A stretch of 53,726 nucleotides of DNA from Branchiostoma floridae (taxonomy: Eukaryota > Chordata > Leptocardii > Amphioxiformes > Branchiostomatidae). Under the pieces are notes generated by a model. That model was not told the DNA's origin. It saw only the letters and a list, made by a program, of their open reading frames with translations, and did not search any database. Shown piece by piece: positions 12,201-26,800 of the stretch (the first letter of the stretch is position 1; every line of letters begins with the position of its first letter). A program made the position numbers and the translations under genes. The DNA is taken from the NCBI RefSeq assembly GCF_000003815.2, contig NC_049995.1, positions 9,225,994 to 9,279,719 on the forward strand, given 5' to 3'.

Positions 12201-14791
12201 CAACTAGATGCTAATGGAAATAAGTGCTGGGCGTCCGGCGTTCGTAAGATACTGGAGGAATGCGGTTTTGCCTACATATGGAGATCTCAAATATCTCTAG
12301 GAACAAACCTATTACCTATAACCAACGCCATCAGCCAACGATTAAAGGATATTTACATTCAAACATTTAGAACCGAAATACACAATGACAACCGGGACAA
12401 ATCTTTCGGTAACAAATTACGAACCTATAGATTATTCAAGACTATTTATAAAGAAGAAGAATATCTGATGGTGAAAAACATACAGCACAGATTGGCTGTC
12501 ACTAAACTCCGGATTAGTTGCCACAAGTTACATATCGAAACTGGAAGGCACAACCGCACCCCTCTGCAGCATAGAGTCTGCCAATTTTGTGATCTACAAC
12601 ATGTAGAAGATGAACAGCATTTTATTTTACACTGTAAATTGTACCATAATGAACGGATTGTGCTTTATGAATATATCAGAAAAGAGTTCCCATATTTTGA
12701 ACATCTTAATGCAACGGATAAATTTCTATTTTTGATGCGCCTAGACAAACCCTGTATATCAAACATTATATGTTCTTATATCTACACCTGTACAAAGAAG
12801 CGAGAAGATGTCGACCATCCTGTTAGCTTAGTACCTTCAACTAGTTAAATTGTATCCTGTTGTTTTTTCATATATTTGTTACATGTATTCTGTTATCAGT
12901 CATGTCTGTTATCAGTGACCTGTACCTAGCCCGTCGAGGCATGAATGTACAATAAAGGTCTTTCATTCATTCATTATTACCGTATTTTCTCGAATAAAGT
13001 ACGAACTGGAAAAAAAACAGTGTCAGTTACTAACTCATTAGGATTATATGCAAATGTCACTCATGTAAATCATGTTTAGAAGTTCCTTTTGTAAGACAAC
13101 ACCAATATGTATGTTTTGCATTCTTCCAAGAAGTGGAGCTCCACCTTTCTCTATTTTAGGCTCTTACCATTTATCCTGGCAATAGCCTCAAACAAAGTAC
13201 GCAGCCCCAACATTTGCAACGGCGTATAGCACATTTACAATTTCGAAAAATTTGAAAAGTGCGTACTTAATTCGAGAAAATCGGTATAACCGATATTGTT
13301 GGCAAAGATGTCACCGCAGGAATGCAATCACACGCATACAGTGCAAGATTTTCATTGTATTGATACAGGCATGCAGAACGNNNNNNNNNNNNNNNNNNNN
13401 NNNNNNNNNNNNNNNNNNNNNNNNNNNNNNNNNNNNNNNNNNNNNNNNNNNNNNNNNNNNNNNNNNNNNNNNNNNNNNNNNNNNNNNNNNNNNNNNNNNN
13501 NNNNNNNNNNNNNNNNNNNNNNNNNNNNNNNNNNNNNNNNNNNNNNNNNNNNNNNNNNNNNNNNNNNNNNNNNNNNNNNNNNNNNNNNNNNNNNNNNNNN
13601 NNNNNNNNNNNNNNNNNNNNNNNNNNNNNNNNNNNNNNNNNNNNNNNNNNNNNNNNNNNNNNNNNNNNNNNNNNNNNNNNNNNNNNNNNNNNNNNNNNNN
13701 NNNNNNNNNNNNNNNNNNNNNNNNNNNNNNNNNNNNNNNNNNNNNNNNNNNNNNNNNNNNNNNNNNNNNNNNNNNNNNNNNNNNNNNNNNNNNNNNNNNN
13801 NNNNNNNNNNNNNNNNNNNNNNNNNNNNNNNNNNNNNNNNNNNNNNNNNNNNNNNNNNNNNNNNNNNNNNNNNNNNNNNNNNNNNNNNNNNNNNNNNNNN
13901 NNNNNNNNNNNNNNNNNNNNNNNNNNNNNNNNNNNNNNNNNNNNNNNNNNNNNNNNNNNNNNNNNGAGACATTTGATGTGGTTCATTTCCTGCATTTCAT
14001 AGTCAGAGGGTTAATGGTCTGCCCTAAGGTGTATACGGTGCCACAATTCATTCCAGATTCCTAGAACCACCGATTGAACGACCGAGTCGGCGTAGCGGAC
14101 GAGGTAGTTTGGCTACAGCGTTATGTACAATAAACAAATTGCGCAGTTTGTTGACGTGCTAGTGCAATGTACTTGTATGTATTTTTGAAATAAGAATAAT
14201 ATAACGTTGAAAAAGTTAGCTGCTGAATGCTTTTTAGTTTTACATTCAATTTGTTAAACTCTGTTTCATCCCTGCAGCCAAAATCTAAAAAAAAGAGACA
14301 TACCTAACGTATTTTTCAGGACAGCCGTTAAAACCCCAATATTGCTTTTACAAGACCTTATTAGCCACATTTAACAGTCAATTATTTTTTCTTGATTTGC
14401 AGAGGTCAGCCAAGAACAGAGGCTTGAAGTTCGAGTAGATGATTGGAGATGTGGACCGAACTATCCCCTCCATAACACGTCAGCCCAGTCCAAATGTAAT
14501 CCATTTGGGCCTTACCCCTGCTGTTCTGCCAGTCATTATTGTGGCAATACTTATAATTACTGCTCCTGTGACGGATGTGTGGACTATAGACAATCAGGTA
14601 GGCCATATTTGAATGGTTCAAATGAATGAATGAATGAATGAATGAATGAATGAATGAATGAATGAATGAATGAATGAATGAATGAATAAATGAATGAATG
14701 AATGAATGAATGAATGAATGGATGAATGGATGAATGGATGAATGAATGAATGAATGAATGAATGAACGAACGAACAAACGAATCAATCAAT

Positions 14792-14827
<36 letters not shown>

Positions 14828-17800
14828 GTATCTATCTAATGTCTGTCAATCCAGTATCTATTTATCTAATGTCTATTTATCTATCTATGATCTATCTAAT
14901 AGCTATCTATCTCCTAGTATATGATGTCTATCTATATGATATCTGTCTATCCATCTTCAAGTTTATACAATGTATCTGTCCGTCTGTTTAGCTCTATATC
15001 TATATTTCTCTGTGTGTAAAAATACATGTATTGCATTCATTTTGTTCCAGTTGAAAGGTTCTGTTGGAAAAAGCAAGTCAACAAAGGAAACGATTGGGGC
15101 GCTTCTAACATGTTATCTTTCGGCTATTTCGGAGATAATGATGCTGCATGTGAGCAGGCATGTGCGCAGCAACCACTATGCATGACGTACACGCTCAAGC
15201 TGACCACGTACGCGGACGCTAGCGTTGCGGGGAACTGTTACGGGTGGAATGCGCCGTCACTGTCTGATGGCTCCGACGTCATCAGTGGGGTCAAGGTCGA
15301 CTGTCCATCGGAAAGTCAAGGTACCTATAGCTATTTTATACTTCAATGGAGAATTCTGCAAACGGGTTGTAGAATCGTAGAATTCTGCATATGGTTGGCA
15401 TAATTCTGCATGTGGTTTGCAGAATTCTGCGGTCAAACGCAGAATTCTGTCCAGAATTCTGCAGCCAAATGTTTAATTCTGCGGAACCGACCTGTCGATG
15501 TTACTATGTACTAATACTACTATGCCATATTCTAGAATGTCAGATGTCATTCTCAAACTATTCTATTATAATCATAGGTTTCCGGATATACAGTTTTTTT
15601 GTACGAATTTATAGTGTTGACTAACAAGTAACATGCCATTTATAGTAATTGATGAAATAAGGAAGCAGTGCAATAGAAGCCTAGAACCCACTCAATTAAA
15701 AATTAATGTAACTGGCCATAAACAATATTGACGTTGAGAATACATATCAGAAACCCGTGGCTCCCTAACTTTTCTTCAGTGGTGAAAACATAACGTGGAT
15801 GTTTTTGATGTAGTGTCTGAGGTGGACTGTCCCTGTATGAAGAATATCACCCAGCCCACTGGCACCATCACGTCGCCCGGCTACCCTGACGGTTACAGTG
15901 GACGGCACGACTGTGGATGGCTGGTTCACGCCAAAAAGGGCTTCATCATTGAACTCACATTCGAGCCCCCTTTCCAAGTGGGATCAACGAGTAGGTTATT
16001 TTCTTTACGTTCTCAGAAGGCAAACATGCTACATTTCTTACCGTATTTCTTTCTCTTCTTTCACAAAAAAAGGTTGTTAATTGAGATACCAGAGTTACCA
16101 ACCTGGGGTTGATGTGTTTAAAAATTCGTGTTTTCCCAGAACTATAGTAAAGTGTACTTTGTTATCACCAAGTAGGGACACAGTAGGGGCATCCTAAGGA
16201 AGAAAATCCTAATAGATGCATTTAATTTTACGTTTTTAACAAAATGTATATCATTTTGTGAACATAATAAGATTATATATGATGGCTCATCTCTTTCTTT
16301 ATTAGGTTCATTGACAACTACAGCAACTAGAACAGATCGAGTAGAGGTCTATGATGGTTCGCGCTCTACCGCGCCTCCACTTGGGAGGTTTTCTGGGGGC
16401 CATCCACCTCCCAGGATGCACACTACAGGAAGTGACGTCTTCATCCGGTTTGTAAGCACTGGATCAACCACCAGTTTGGCAGGCTTCACAGCTAAGTTTA
16501 GATGGGTTGGTGAGTATTGAAATCCTTGAAGTAGCAACTGTTTTGTTTAAATCTGCAAATTAAAAATATACAATGATATAACGGTTTCACATTGTTGTTT
16601 ATGATGATACTCAGTTGTCTGAATACATTCTTGGACCTTACAATGACAATTGTGCTGAGCACAAAGCATTTGTTGCAAATCTTGGTAAATTGCAAATTAC
16701 AGATCTGTCGTCTCTTGTTTAGTTTGATATGATTGCTAAAAGATACTGTGCTTGTTTTACAGGAAAGATAGATTATAACATTTTCGAATATTGTACGTAA
16801 TTATGAATTCATACATTACTTGTTTCCTTATGACAAAGTAGCATAAAACATGACTTAATAAAGATCAATCTTATAAACTGCAATTGGCTTTTTGTCCACA
16901 TTTCCGTAAACACTAAAAGACAAGTCAACACATACACATTTACCATTAAATAATCTAATCATGTTCATGTAAAAAGTATAGGCCATATGTACATCAGTTC
17001 ACTCCAGACATCAAAGAACAGAGACAGTGGGTGTTATAAACTTCCCGGCATGTTTGACCAATTGCTGACGCCACGTACCCACTAGATCACACGTTGATAA
17101 GATCAATGTGTCTGTAACTCTCGCGAGTTTACGTTCTGAAGGAATTTTTTTCGACTGAACAGCTCCAGTCTTTGTCAAGGAATAAACAGTCCCCTGCTGC
17201 CATGACGTCACGTTATGCAGAAATAACACGTGACTCAGTGAGCAATGGATCATAAGTTGCAGGAAGTCTATAGCGCCCAACTCGCCCACTGTCTCTTCAG
17301 GGATGGTTGTTAAGGTCTGAAATAGATTGTTTCTTTGATATCTCTGGCAAAAAAGTTAATAAAAGGGTATAATCTATGTCACTTTACATGTAATTTGACT
17401 AACGGACCAAACCAACTCCCTCATAGGGTTACCAGTCCGCAGTGGCGGTATCATGGCCGGACCGTACCGGGGTGTTGGGCTGTCAAGCAGATGGGTTCCT
17501 GATAGTGACGTCACCGCCTCAAGTGAAACACCTGGGTACGAAGCCGCTCAAGCTCGCCTGCATAATAGGGTACGTGTCTGCTTTTTTGTGCATTTTACGT
17601 TATTCAAATCATATAGCAATCCTTTTATGAACAAAACCTGCACTAAAATAATATAACTTCTATCTCTACGTCTGTCTTTTAAGAAATACTGTAGTACATG
17701 GATACATATTTGTTTTAGTAAAAACGCAGACTTTCTTTCGTAATTTGATACAAGAGGTATTGTTTTTTATGCTAAAAGAATCATTCAAAGTGTATTTTGT

Positions 17801-20800
17801 TCCCATCTCTTTTCAAACGATTTTTAATATCCATACGTTTACCTAAGATTCCTGTTTGTTACTAAAATCTATGTTTGACGAAAGGGTTCTTGTAATCGAA
17901 TCTTCTTTAATTTTGTTTATCAGGTTTCTATATCAGAAAGCCGTGGCTGGCGACCTACAAGTGACAATGTTGGGGAGTGGGTGAAAGTCACTTTCCCTAC
18001 CAAACGTGTCATCTTGGGGATTTCTACCCAAGGGATCAGTGGCTCCACTGACTGTTGGATAGCATCATACCACGTGCGTTACCAGTACCATGGTACGATG
18101 CGCACCGTCTTAAGGACATACCTGCGTAGAACGGAAGACCCTGTGAGTATGCCATATGAAACTTTATCTAGCATCTTTGATTGCAAATATTTGCATATTA
18201 AGATATTATAATAGAAATATCTGTTTTATGAAGATTATTATTATACTCTAGATATTAATTAAAGTAAAACACAAACAAGATTTCTGTCAGATCCTCTCAA
18301 GGTAAAATGACCCAAAGCCTATTTCACGTGATCTTAACGGAAGTGTGACGGCAGAAACAGGTCAAAAGTCGGTGTCGACCTCATTCAAATATAGAAACTT
18401 CCATGTTTTAGTTATCAAGCTAAAAGTATAAGTGTAACATGGTGCCAAATTGCATAATTTTCCATTTACAATACTTGAACTGGATTAATTCATGTCCATA
18501 GATAAATGATCTTTCATTTCGAACACAAATAGTTGGAATTGAAAAGTGTTTATATCGTTTCCTCATTAGGTATGCTCTGTCTTTCTTATGATACGATATT
18601 GTATACATTGCCTGGGTTTGAATTGTCTTACATCTTTACACATATTGCTAATCTCACCCAAGATTAAAAGATAAGATGTTCGTTCAGACCTTATATGTAG
18701 CAACGTAGAATCCTTAATCTGATCGACTATTTTGCTTTTCTAGGACTTTCGTGGAAACTTTGACGCAGACACTGTTGTCACTAACATGTTCAGTCAACCC
18801 ATCGTGACAGACAACGTACAAGTATTTCCCCGGTCCATGGTCAACCACATCTGTCTACGGTTTGAGCTACTGGAACCAATACCAGGTACTTACTTCTCTC
18901 TGCCAACTGTCACTTATCCTAGAATGAATGCTCATCTGTAAGCCATAGCTCACTGCACGAAATTAAAGTTGGGATTTACAGTGGTAAATTCAGGTTAGTC
19001 TGGTAAAAGTTGGCCAAAAAGCAAACATCACTAGTAACAGCCTTATCCGACATTAACCGCCATTGGAAAGTCCCCCTTTTTGTGCAATTTTTGGAATCTT
19101 GATTAATTCACAATGAAATCCAAGTAAAGAAGCATGCCTACCTGCCTGGTAGTGCAAAATTGCTTAATTATGCCAGGGTCTGTCTCCTAGATCCTTTCTG
19201 AGAGGTGTCTTGATATTGCCAGTAGCTTCAAGAAAGAGTACAGTATACACTATCTTGACATACAAACTCGGAGGTGACTTCGGGAAAAATAGGAGAAATT
19301 TTCTATCATATTTCTCTAATTAGATATAGGACAGCAACAAATGAATATAGCTTTTTGAATTCTCTATTTTCCTGGTTTCGCTATAGACTCTTCCACCTCC
19401 ATAAATGTGGTGGAGCTGTCTAACGGTGCTCTATGTGAGACCGGAGGGGGGCAGGAATGTACAGAACTCATCGACGGGCTGTTAGGCTCAGTACCCGGCC
19501 TGTGGAGTCCTTCCGGTAGCAACGATCACTTCCGGGTCGTGCTCAGTCAGAGGTATATCATTCACAGGTAAAGTTTGACACTTTTGTTAACATTATACTT
19601 AATTTTTATACACTATATTTACAAAACCTATGGACATAGTTTAGTGTATATAATAAATAGAATAAAATTTATCTATTTTGCTACAATATCATTCTATGAT
19701 TTTTTGTTTTGATGTGAGCTGTTATTTATATTCTTTTTAAAGAAAATGAAATTTATGTAAGAAGCGCATGCAGGCTTATTTCATTTTCCTTTTAATTAAT
19801 GAATCTGTTCAAAGCTTAGAAACATTTATAGATTTGGGGGCAACTAATCTAAAATGATCGTCATGATTAGCAGTTTTATGTTCTTTTGCTCGGCAATACT
19901 AATATTCCCTACATATGACAGTACTTTACGTTTGGGACCGCATTGTTAGCAGCGACACCTAGCTGCAGTTCGAAATAGAGCTAGTCACTATTGCCCTGAG
20001 GAAGGTGACAGACGGTTGGATAAAAAAACTTATTGTCCAATACTTCATATCGTTTCTCTTATCCAAAGGGTCCGCATCATGCAAGGGAACAATCCGGCAG
20101 CCAGGATTGCTACATTGAAGTTCACCTTCTCTGAAAACGGACTAAGCTCAACTCATGTAAGTATAGACCACACATCTTGGTCACTTTGCGTACTTGTTTT
20201 TTGCGACGCCTCAGTGGCGAGCCAAATGGTATGGTATTGTGTTCAGTCTGCAAGAATTCTAGGATTTGTACAGGAATTTGTCCACAGGAATGCTGGTCCA
20301 TAGGAATGTTTGGAATTCCAATCAGCGATCCAGTGTTGGGCAGGGTTGCTGGAATTCCAGCCGCTGATAGAAAGTGGGTAATGCAGACTCCAGAGACCAT
20401 CGTCGTCATGATAATAACATTTTTATTGCCAGGCTTCTTGTTTTAGATTGGATTCCGTCTGAGAATGTTTACATTTTGATGTTGACAACTGACGGATAAC
20501 TTTTGTTTGTTTTAGCGATCGGAAGCGCAACTTGAACAAAGAAGTGACAGCAACGTGGCCGCCATGTTGTGGGATGACGTCACATTCCCACCGGATGACG
20601 TCACCCTCCCACTTCGAACGCGTTTCATATCGGTGCAAGTTCTCGCCATGCATGCGGGAGACATCGTTCAAGCCAGGATCACTGAGTTCGAGATCTATAC
20701 TGTACCACAGGAGCATGAAAGTAAGAAGATTCTGTATAAACGGAGATGGGGTTTTGTGGTTTTCACTTTGCTAAATTTGACCTCTTTACCGCCAACTTTT

Positions 20801-23800
20801 GTTATTTGTCTCCTGTTTTGACTGCCAATTTCAAACCAGAGTGAACAATCGTTTTTCTCCATACAGCGAAATTAAACCCCTCGAGCATTTTCAATGTAAA
20901 GTGACATTTCATAATCGTTTATCCTAGAGTATGAGTGGTATTAACGTATGCTCCTAGTTTGCCCAGCTAAAGTTAATATTTCTTTGAAAGCACAATATAT
21001 GCTATTGTAGTCTGCATTTGGCTCTATGTTGTGTTAATAGTTTTAAGTATTTCAAATTGTAAAACTGTTAACATGATTTTGATAGAGGTCACATACCCAA
21101 TGAATCTTTGGAAATGCTATATTGCAAATAGAGTCTTCTTCACTTAAAGCTTCGTGGATAATACCAAGCAATATTGTATTGATTTTGTGATCACCCCATC
21201 GACTACAAGTGCGTACATTGGATGAAGAGAAGTAAAAGTAGTCAACATAATGTGAAAATACATAATGATTCAGAAAAATTTGTACAATGTTTCATATCTT
21301 TCAGCATTTTGTCCTCCTGGGTGGATTTCCAAGGGTTCCTCTTGTTACTTTTTGAGCTATGAAGCGAGCATAGAACCCCCAGATCAACTGTGTTCAAACT
21401 TGCGTCCCATGCCGGGAGTTCACCCCCGTCTTGCTGAACTCAACTCTATAGAAGAGAGGTCGTTTCTGTCCGGCTATGCGACAAAGATCATGGAAAAGAC
21501 AAGTGTTGGAGCGGTGAGTTCAGCTCTCTTGAGATGGTATCTCACTGCACTTTGTCCACTTTGGGGTTCGCTCACTGCTGCACTGTTGTGTTATTTTCGT
21601 CGCCGATTTTTTTATAACTTAGATATTGCGAATTACGTCAAAGTATGACTTAGAAGACAGCAAAATACACCAGACGTAAGAAAATTCGTTCTTAATCTCT
21701 GAAATTCTTTGATCAATCTTCCGAATCCCGCAGTGCCACACTGGTGCCCCAAGTGCAGTGAGATACCATCATTACTTTCGTGTTTCAAAACATGTCCGGA
21801 TCAATTACCTACCCGTTTATGATATTGTCATTGAGGTATTTGCTTTACCACAACTATATAAGAAACTAGTATTCTATGTTTCTCTTTTCTGTATAAGTGT
21901 TGGTCCGTAGTTTTTTTTATTTACTTAAAGTTCACCGCAAAACAAGGCTGTTGGAGCCACTTAGACGTTTTGGGTTACAATACTGTATAGTGAAGAAAGA
22001 TGTGTGTTAACCCTTGACATTAAACAGTTGTAGGTTGTATCCCATGAGAAAGCAGGTCCGTGGTAGCTCATTCCATAGCGAAGTTGTTCTTGGAAAAAAG
22101 CTCTGAACGTGGAACTTCCTCCTAGAAGGAGGATTGTGGAGGAAAAAAAGATGATTTGCTTCCGTGGAAGTGGCTAAACGGGTTCTTGCAGTGAAGGTTC
22201 GTATTGGAGGCACAGATGAGTGAAGTTCTGCCGAGCATTTACCATGGAAGTAGCGATAGAATAGTGCTAGGCTAGCTACATCACGCCTTTGGGACAATGG
22301 TTGTACTAATTGTAGAGTGGCGAACAAGTCGCTGCCAACAATGTTCTTTAACCGTTTTTGTACCCTGTTGAGGCAGGTCAGGGAGCTCTGGGAAGCTCCA
22401 GCCCAAATGTGACAGCAGTCTTCCATTTTGGGCCTTATCTGACTCTTGTAAAGATAAAGAATGGCGGAGGGGATCAGATATTTCCTGGAACGGTACAAGG
22501 AGCCCACCATTTTCCCAGCTTCCTTGGCAACGGATTGAATGTAACAATTCCACTTAAGATCAGGTGTAAATTTTAGGCCCAAGAGTCGCTCAAAGCAAGG
22601 GGCTTCTTTAAGTAAAGTCCCACTCATTTGGACCGGTGGAAGGTTCGGGTCAGATCTCTTATGATGAAACGAAAGAAGGTTTGTTTTTGAAGGGTTGAAG
22701 GTCTCAAGCCACTTTTTACCCCATAGAACCGTATGATCAAGGTCAGCAAAGAGATTAGCTGCAAGGGAGTGGTCATTACATCTCCTGGATATGTGGCCAT
22801 ATACTGAGGTGTCATCAGCATAAATGTCGACAAATGATCTGAGTATATGATCAGGCAGATCGTAGTTAGCAGATTTGGTAGAAAGTGAGTTGGAGGTAGC
22901 CGCAAAGGTTGGAGTGCCAAGAAGTACAGTTCAGAGCTGGTAAAAACAGAAGTTAATCAGACAAACATCCCATAAAAGGGAATTTCTCTCTCATTCGATG
23001 TGATTCTATGTAGTCGTTTATTAATTTAAAATTTAAGATAATCCGAATCGTTGGTGCAGATATTTTTTCTAGCTTTGCTCAAAGTCAAATCAAGTATTGT
23101 AAAGTAAAACAGTAGTAACGGTTTATTGAGAAATCAGGATACTTGAGTTCTGCCAGCCGTCTTTTGTCATTAGTTTTCTGGGTGGGGTTCGGTTACGCAT
23201 ATGAAATGTGCATGGGCGGAAAGGAATGNNNNNNNNNNNNNNNNNNNNNNNNNNNNNNNNNNNNNNNNNNNNNNNNNNNNNNNNNNNNNNNNNNNNNNNN
23301 NNNNNNNNNNNNNNNNNNNNNNNNNNNNATGGTTTTAGCCATAAGAAATTGAATGATTCAGTATTACTAACTTGCCTGATTTTCCATCCATGGAGTTGAA
23401 CTTGTGCCCTTTTCAATCTGTTGTTTCAGGACCTAGACATAGTGCAAGTTCGAGGGGGTTGCTTAGCAACAATACAAGATTCTTTCATACCACATGTACA
23501 TTGCTCTCCTTTCGGAAGACCTTACATTTGTGAGTTCAACTACAAATGTGAGTATAAAAGTGTGTTTTAGTACAATATGCACCTTTGTAGCAAGTGCATC
23601 TGAACTATGCATTTAAGATTCATCTTTATCTTTGAATGAGTAAATATTGAAGGTGTCAGCGAGCTCTAAATTACGAGGAGGCATGGCCCTGATGCCTACG
23701 AACAAATGGCAGAGTTTCTTTGTCAGCATCAGGGTCATACCTCCTTGTAATTCAGAGCTCGCTGACAACTCGGCCGAGCTAAATTCTTGATTTGTAAAGG

Positions 23801-26800
23801 GGGCTTAAGGCATAGGCACGCCCCTCAACAAGATACTTGGAATCTGTTTACACTTATGAACTCGTCTTGTTGTCTTTAATACTAATGGTTCTCCAAAATT
23901 TTCTTACTTCAGACGACGCCTTGCCGAAGTCTTGCCGTGAAGCCCTGGATTTGGCCCGTATACTCGGCAATTATGCCCGATACGGGATCTATCAGATACG
24001 GGTGAAGAACAGGGTGCTGAGCGTATACTGCGACATGAACAGGGACGGGGGAGGCTGGACACTTCTCGTAACAGCCAGTACGAGGGAAGGCTGGGAAGGT
24101 CACGTGATGGAACGCCATGTTGGATATCCTTCAGTCGGCCATGACTACTCCATCCTTGGTTTTGGGGACATGATCAAGGACTCCTTCCCTGGGAACAAGT
24201 TTCATGTAAGTCAGCACTTAAGTCATTTTATGCATGTAGATTGTACATACATGTAGTTGATGACAACAGCGATCAGATTATTATTGGACTCAATAGAGCC
24301 CTTTGGGCTAATGTTTGTAGACATTTGTAGCTTGAAATTACATTAAAGGTAGCAGAACACAGTTTTTCGCCTATGGGGATTTACATGGTTACGGACCCCA
24401 AAGTGAGGTGGTTCGACGACTCAAAAAATATACCAGGGTGCAAAAGTAATTGACAAGAATTCGATATGTTGGAGTTGAGATTATCCCAGCAGCTTTGGTG
24501 AAAATTGAAAAATCTTGAGATTCATACCAAAGATCTTGAGATTTTGCATTAAATCTTGAAATGCTTTGACTTGATATTGCGATGCTTTGATTTGATATTA
24601 AGATGTTTTGACTCAATCTTGAGAGAAAAATCTTATGATGCTTTGCAAACTGTTTTGAAAGTTGCTTTGCAAAAGTCCCAAGTGTTGAGATGTATGAAAA
24701 ATGATTTCAAATAATATTGAGACTTTCTGAAAGATCTTAAGATTTTTATGAAAATCTCAAGATTATTTTGAAAAATTTCAAGATTGTCTCGATAGAACTC
24801 AAGATTGCCTAAAAAATCTAAAGAAATACCAAAAAAAATTTTTCTTCATTTTCAACGAGGCGTGAAGAAATATAAAACCTATACCTTGTTCTATTTATCC
24901 CACAGTACCGTGTCGAGGCAGGAGAGAAAAGACATTGGGGTGGTGTTTGGGAGGCGCCGAAGCACTACTCGTTAGTTCACAGCAACCCTCATCAGACAGA
25001 TATAAACATCCTCAGGCGTTACGGACCGTGGATGTACGGGACTGGGTCACTCGGACACCGCCTGCCATGGGTTCCAAACTCCCCCGTAAGCTAATTTGCA
25101 ATAATCACTTTTGATTTACAACGGCGAGTTATCATGAGTCGCAGTTTTATTCAGATATACAAATTTTATTGAGATATACAAAAGAAAATACACTCATAGA
25201 ATGTGCGCCATTCAACCATTCATTCCAGTTTTTGTAACAATTGTTGGACAATCTCAAACTGCATGGGGAAAAGTATTCAAACTATTGATAAGCAGAAATA
25301 GCATTAAGTTTCAAACAGCTATTTTTAATCGTGCCTTTCATTTTTCTATTGCATCGCAGTTTTGTTTGAATTTGCTTGCAGTTAGATCTGGGGAAGGAAT
25401 TTGCAATGAAGTTATTTCAATTACTATAGTCACATACAAACGGAAACACTAAAAAAATGTATCTGTGTGATCGTTGAAAAGTCTGTCTTCGCTGTATCTC
25501 GAAACACCTTGTCCAATTTTTCATATGCATTTTTTCTCTAGGCCTCTCCTGCCCTGTTGACAACATCGACCCTAGCGGATGGAAACATTCCCTGGGGAAC
25601 CCTGGTAGCGAGGGAGCCCCGAACAGAAGATAAGAACATCACGAACATGATAGCAGAGGAGCTGTCGACACAAGACATGACGGTCCGGTACTGGATTCGT
25701 GAGCAGGCTGATATTGGTATGTTTTATCATTGCCTCTATAAAAAAGGTGGAGGTATCTTTTCTGTGTTTGTGTCAGTGTGTGTCTGTGGCTGTTTCCTCG
25801 TATTTGTAGGTAGCATAAGACAATAACCTAGCAATGGATTGTAATCATTATAGTGTTTGGTGTTTGGATAGGTCAAAAGCAAATGTCAAGTTCAATTCTG
25901 GGCCATCTGGCGGCTTTCCGTATTATTGAATCAGAACTGTAGTATATTTTGTCCTGAACACATCATGACGTTGTGTTTTAGCTTTAGATGTCAAAGTATG
26001 GATATACGAGTGTATATAGCCCTCTAACAATTTCTACAAATGTTAACAATATACCGTAATATGCAATATAACCAATAATTCTAACTCGAGTACTCTTTTG
26101 CAGATGAGTTGGATTGCCAAGAGGGCTATTCGAGATGGGGCAATGGAGAGAGTTGCTACAGATTCATAAGCTCGAGGGCACCATATGGTGAAAAGTGTAC
26201 CTCTTACGCCTGGCCACGGTCTAAGCAGCGACAGGTAGGACACCAATGGCCTTTAGGACCCCCCCCCCCGTCTCATGGACTTCTACTGATAATTATAATT
26301 CACGAAAAGAGCATTACACCAATCAAATGTTACCACCTCCTGCACTGCTTGTTGGTCATGGTCGGCCATCTTGGATGTGTATTGTGAAATGTGTACTGCA
26401 AGGAATGCTGGGATTATTACGTTGATTGCTGTAGCAATAGGTAGAATGCGCAGACCTATAAACAAAGAAAAAGATTAGATGAACAGAGTTCGGCGACCTC
26501 ATGCCTCCATGAAATAGACGTTATGCAAATGACTAACTCATCTGTATACTTTATGCACGGTGGTGTTCACCTTCCACTAACGTACACACGTCACAAGCGT
26601 AACATTCCTATCATTGACCGGTTTTGACATTTTTGTATCAATTATGCAAATGAGCTTGTAATTTGCATCTTTTTAGGACCACATTGCCTGGAAGATACAC
26701 GGCACGCGTCCTGCTGAGTCGTTCTGGATTGACAGCGACACACTGACTCAAACAGACAACAGCAATGGACCCTGGCTGCCCGAGTTCCCAGATTCGACCC

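Larger units (their letters stand above)
6390..12976 (+). mobile_element. Non-LTR (LINE) retrotransposon, near full length
   Basis: The element sits in the sense direction in the intron after the WSC half-exon. It has a short 5' leader, ORF1 (6476-9014, one frame break), a 297-nt spacer, ORF2 (9312-12848, intact), an AATAAA at 12951 and a 3' tail of CATT repeats ending near 12976. A MITE begins at 12978, directly abutting the tail. The 5' limit is a guess and no target-site duplication could be defined. The APE-type endonuclease and RT place it among non-LTR elements; I cannot assign the clade with certainty. Confidence 0.85.

Noticed and set aside
13252-14064. Long open frames across the N gap
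   Set aside because: They consist mostly of unknown residues and have no real coding evidence on either side.
14406-14790. Ser-Phe-Ile-His repeat protein on the minus strand
   Set aside because: It is the translation of the GAAT microsatellite and overlaps the real hevein-like exon on the other strand.
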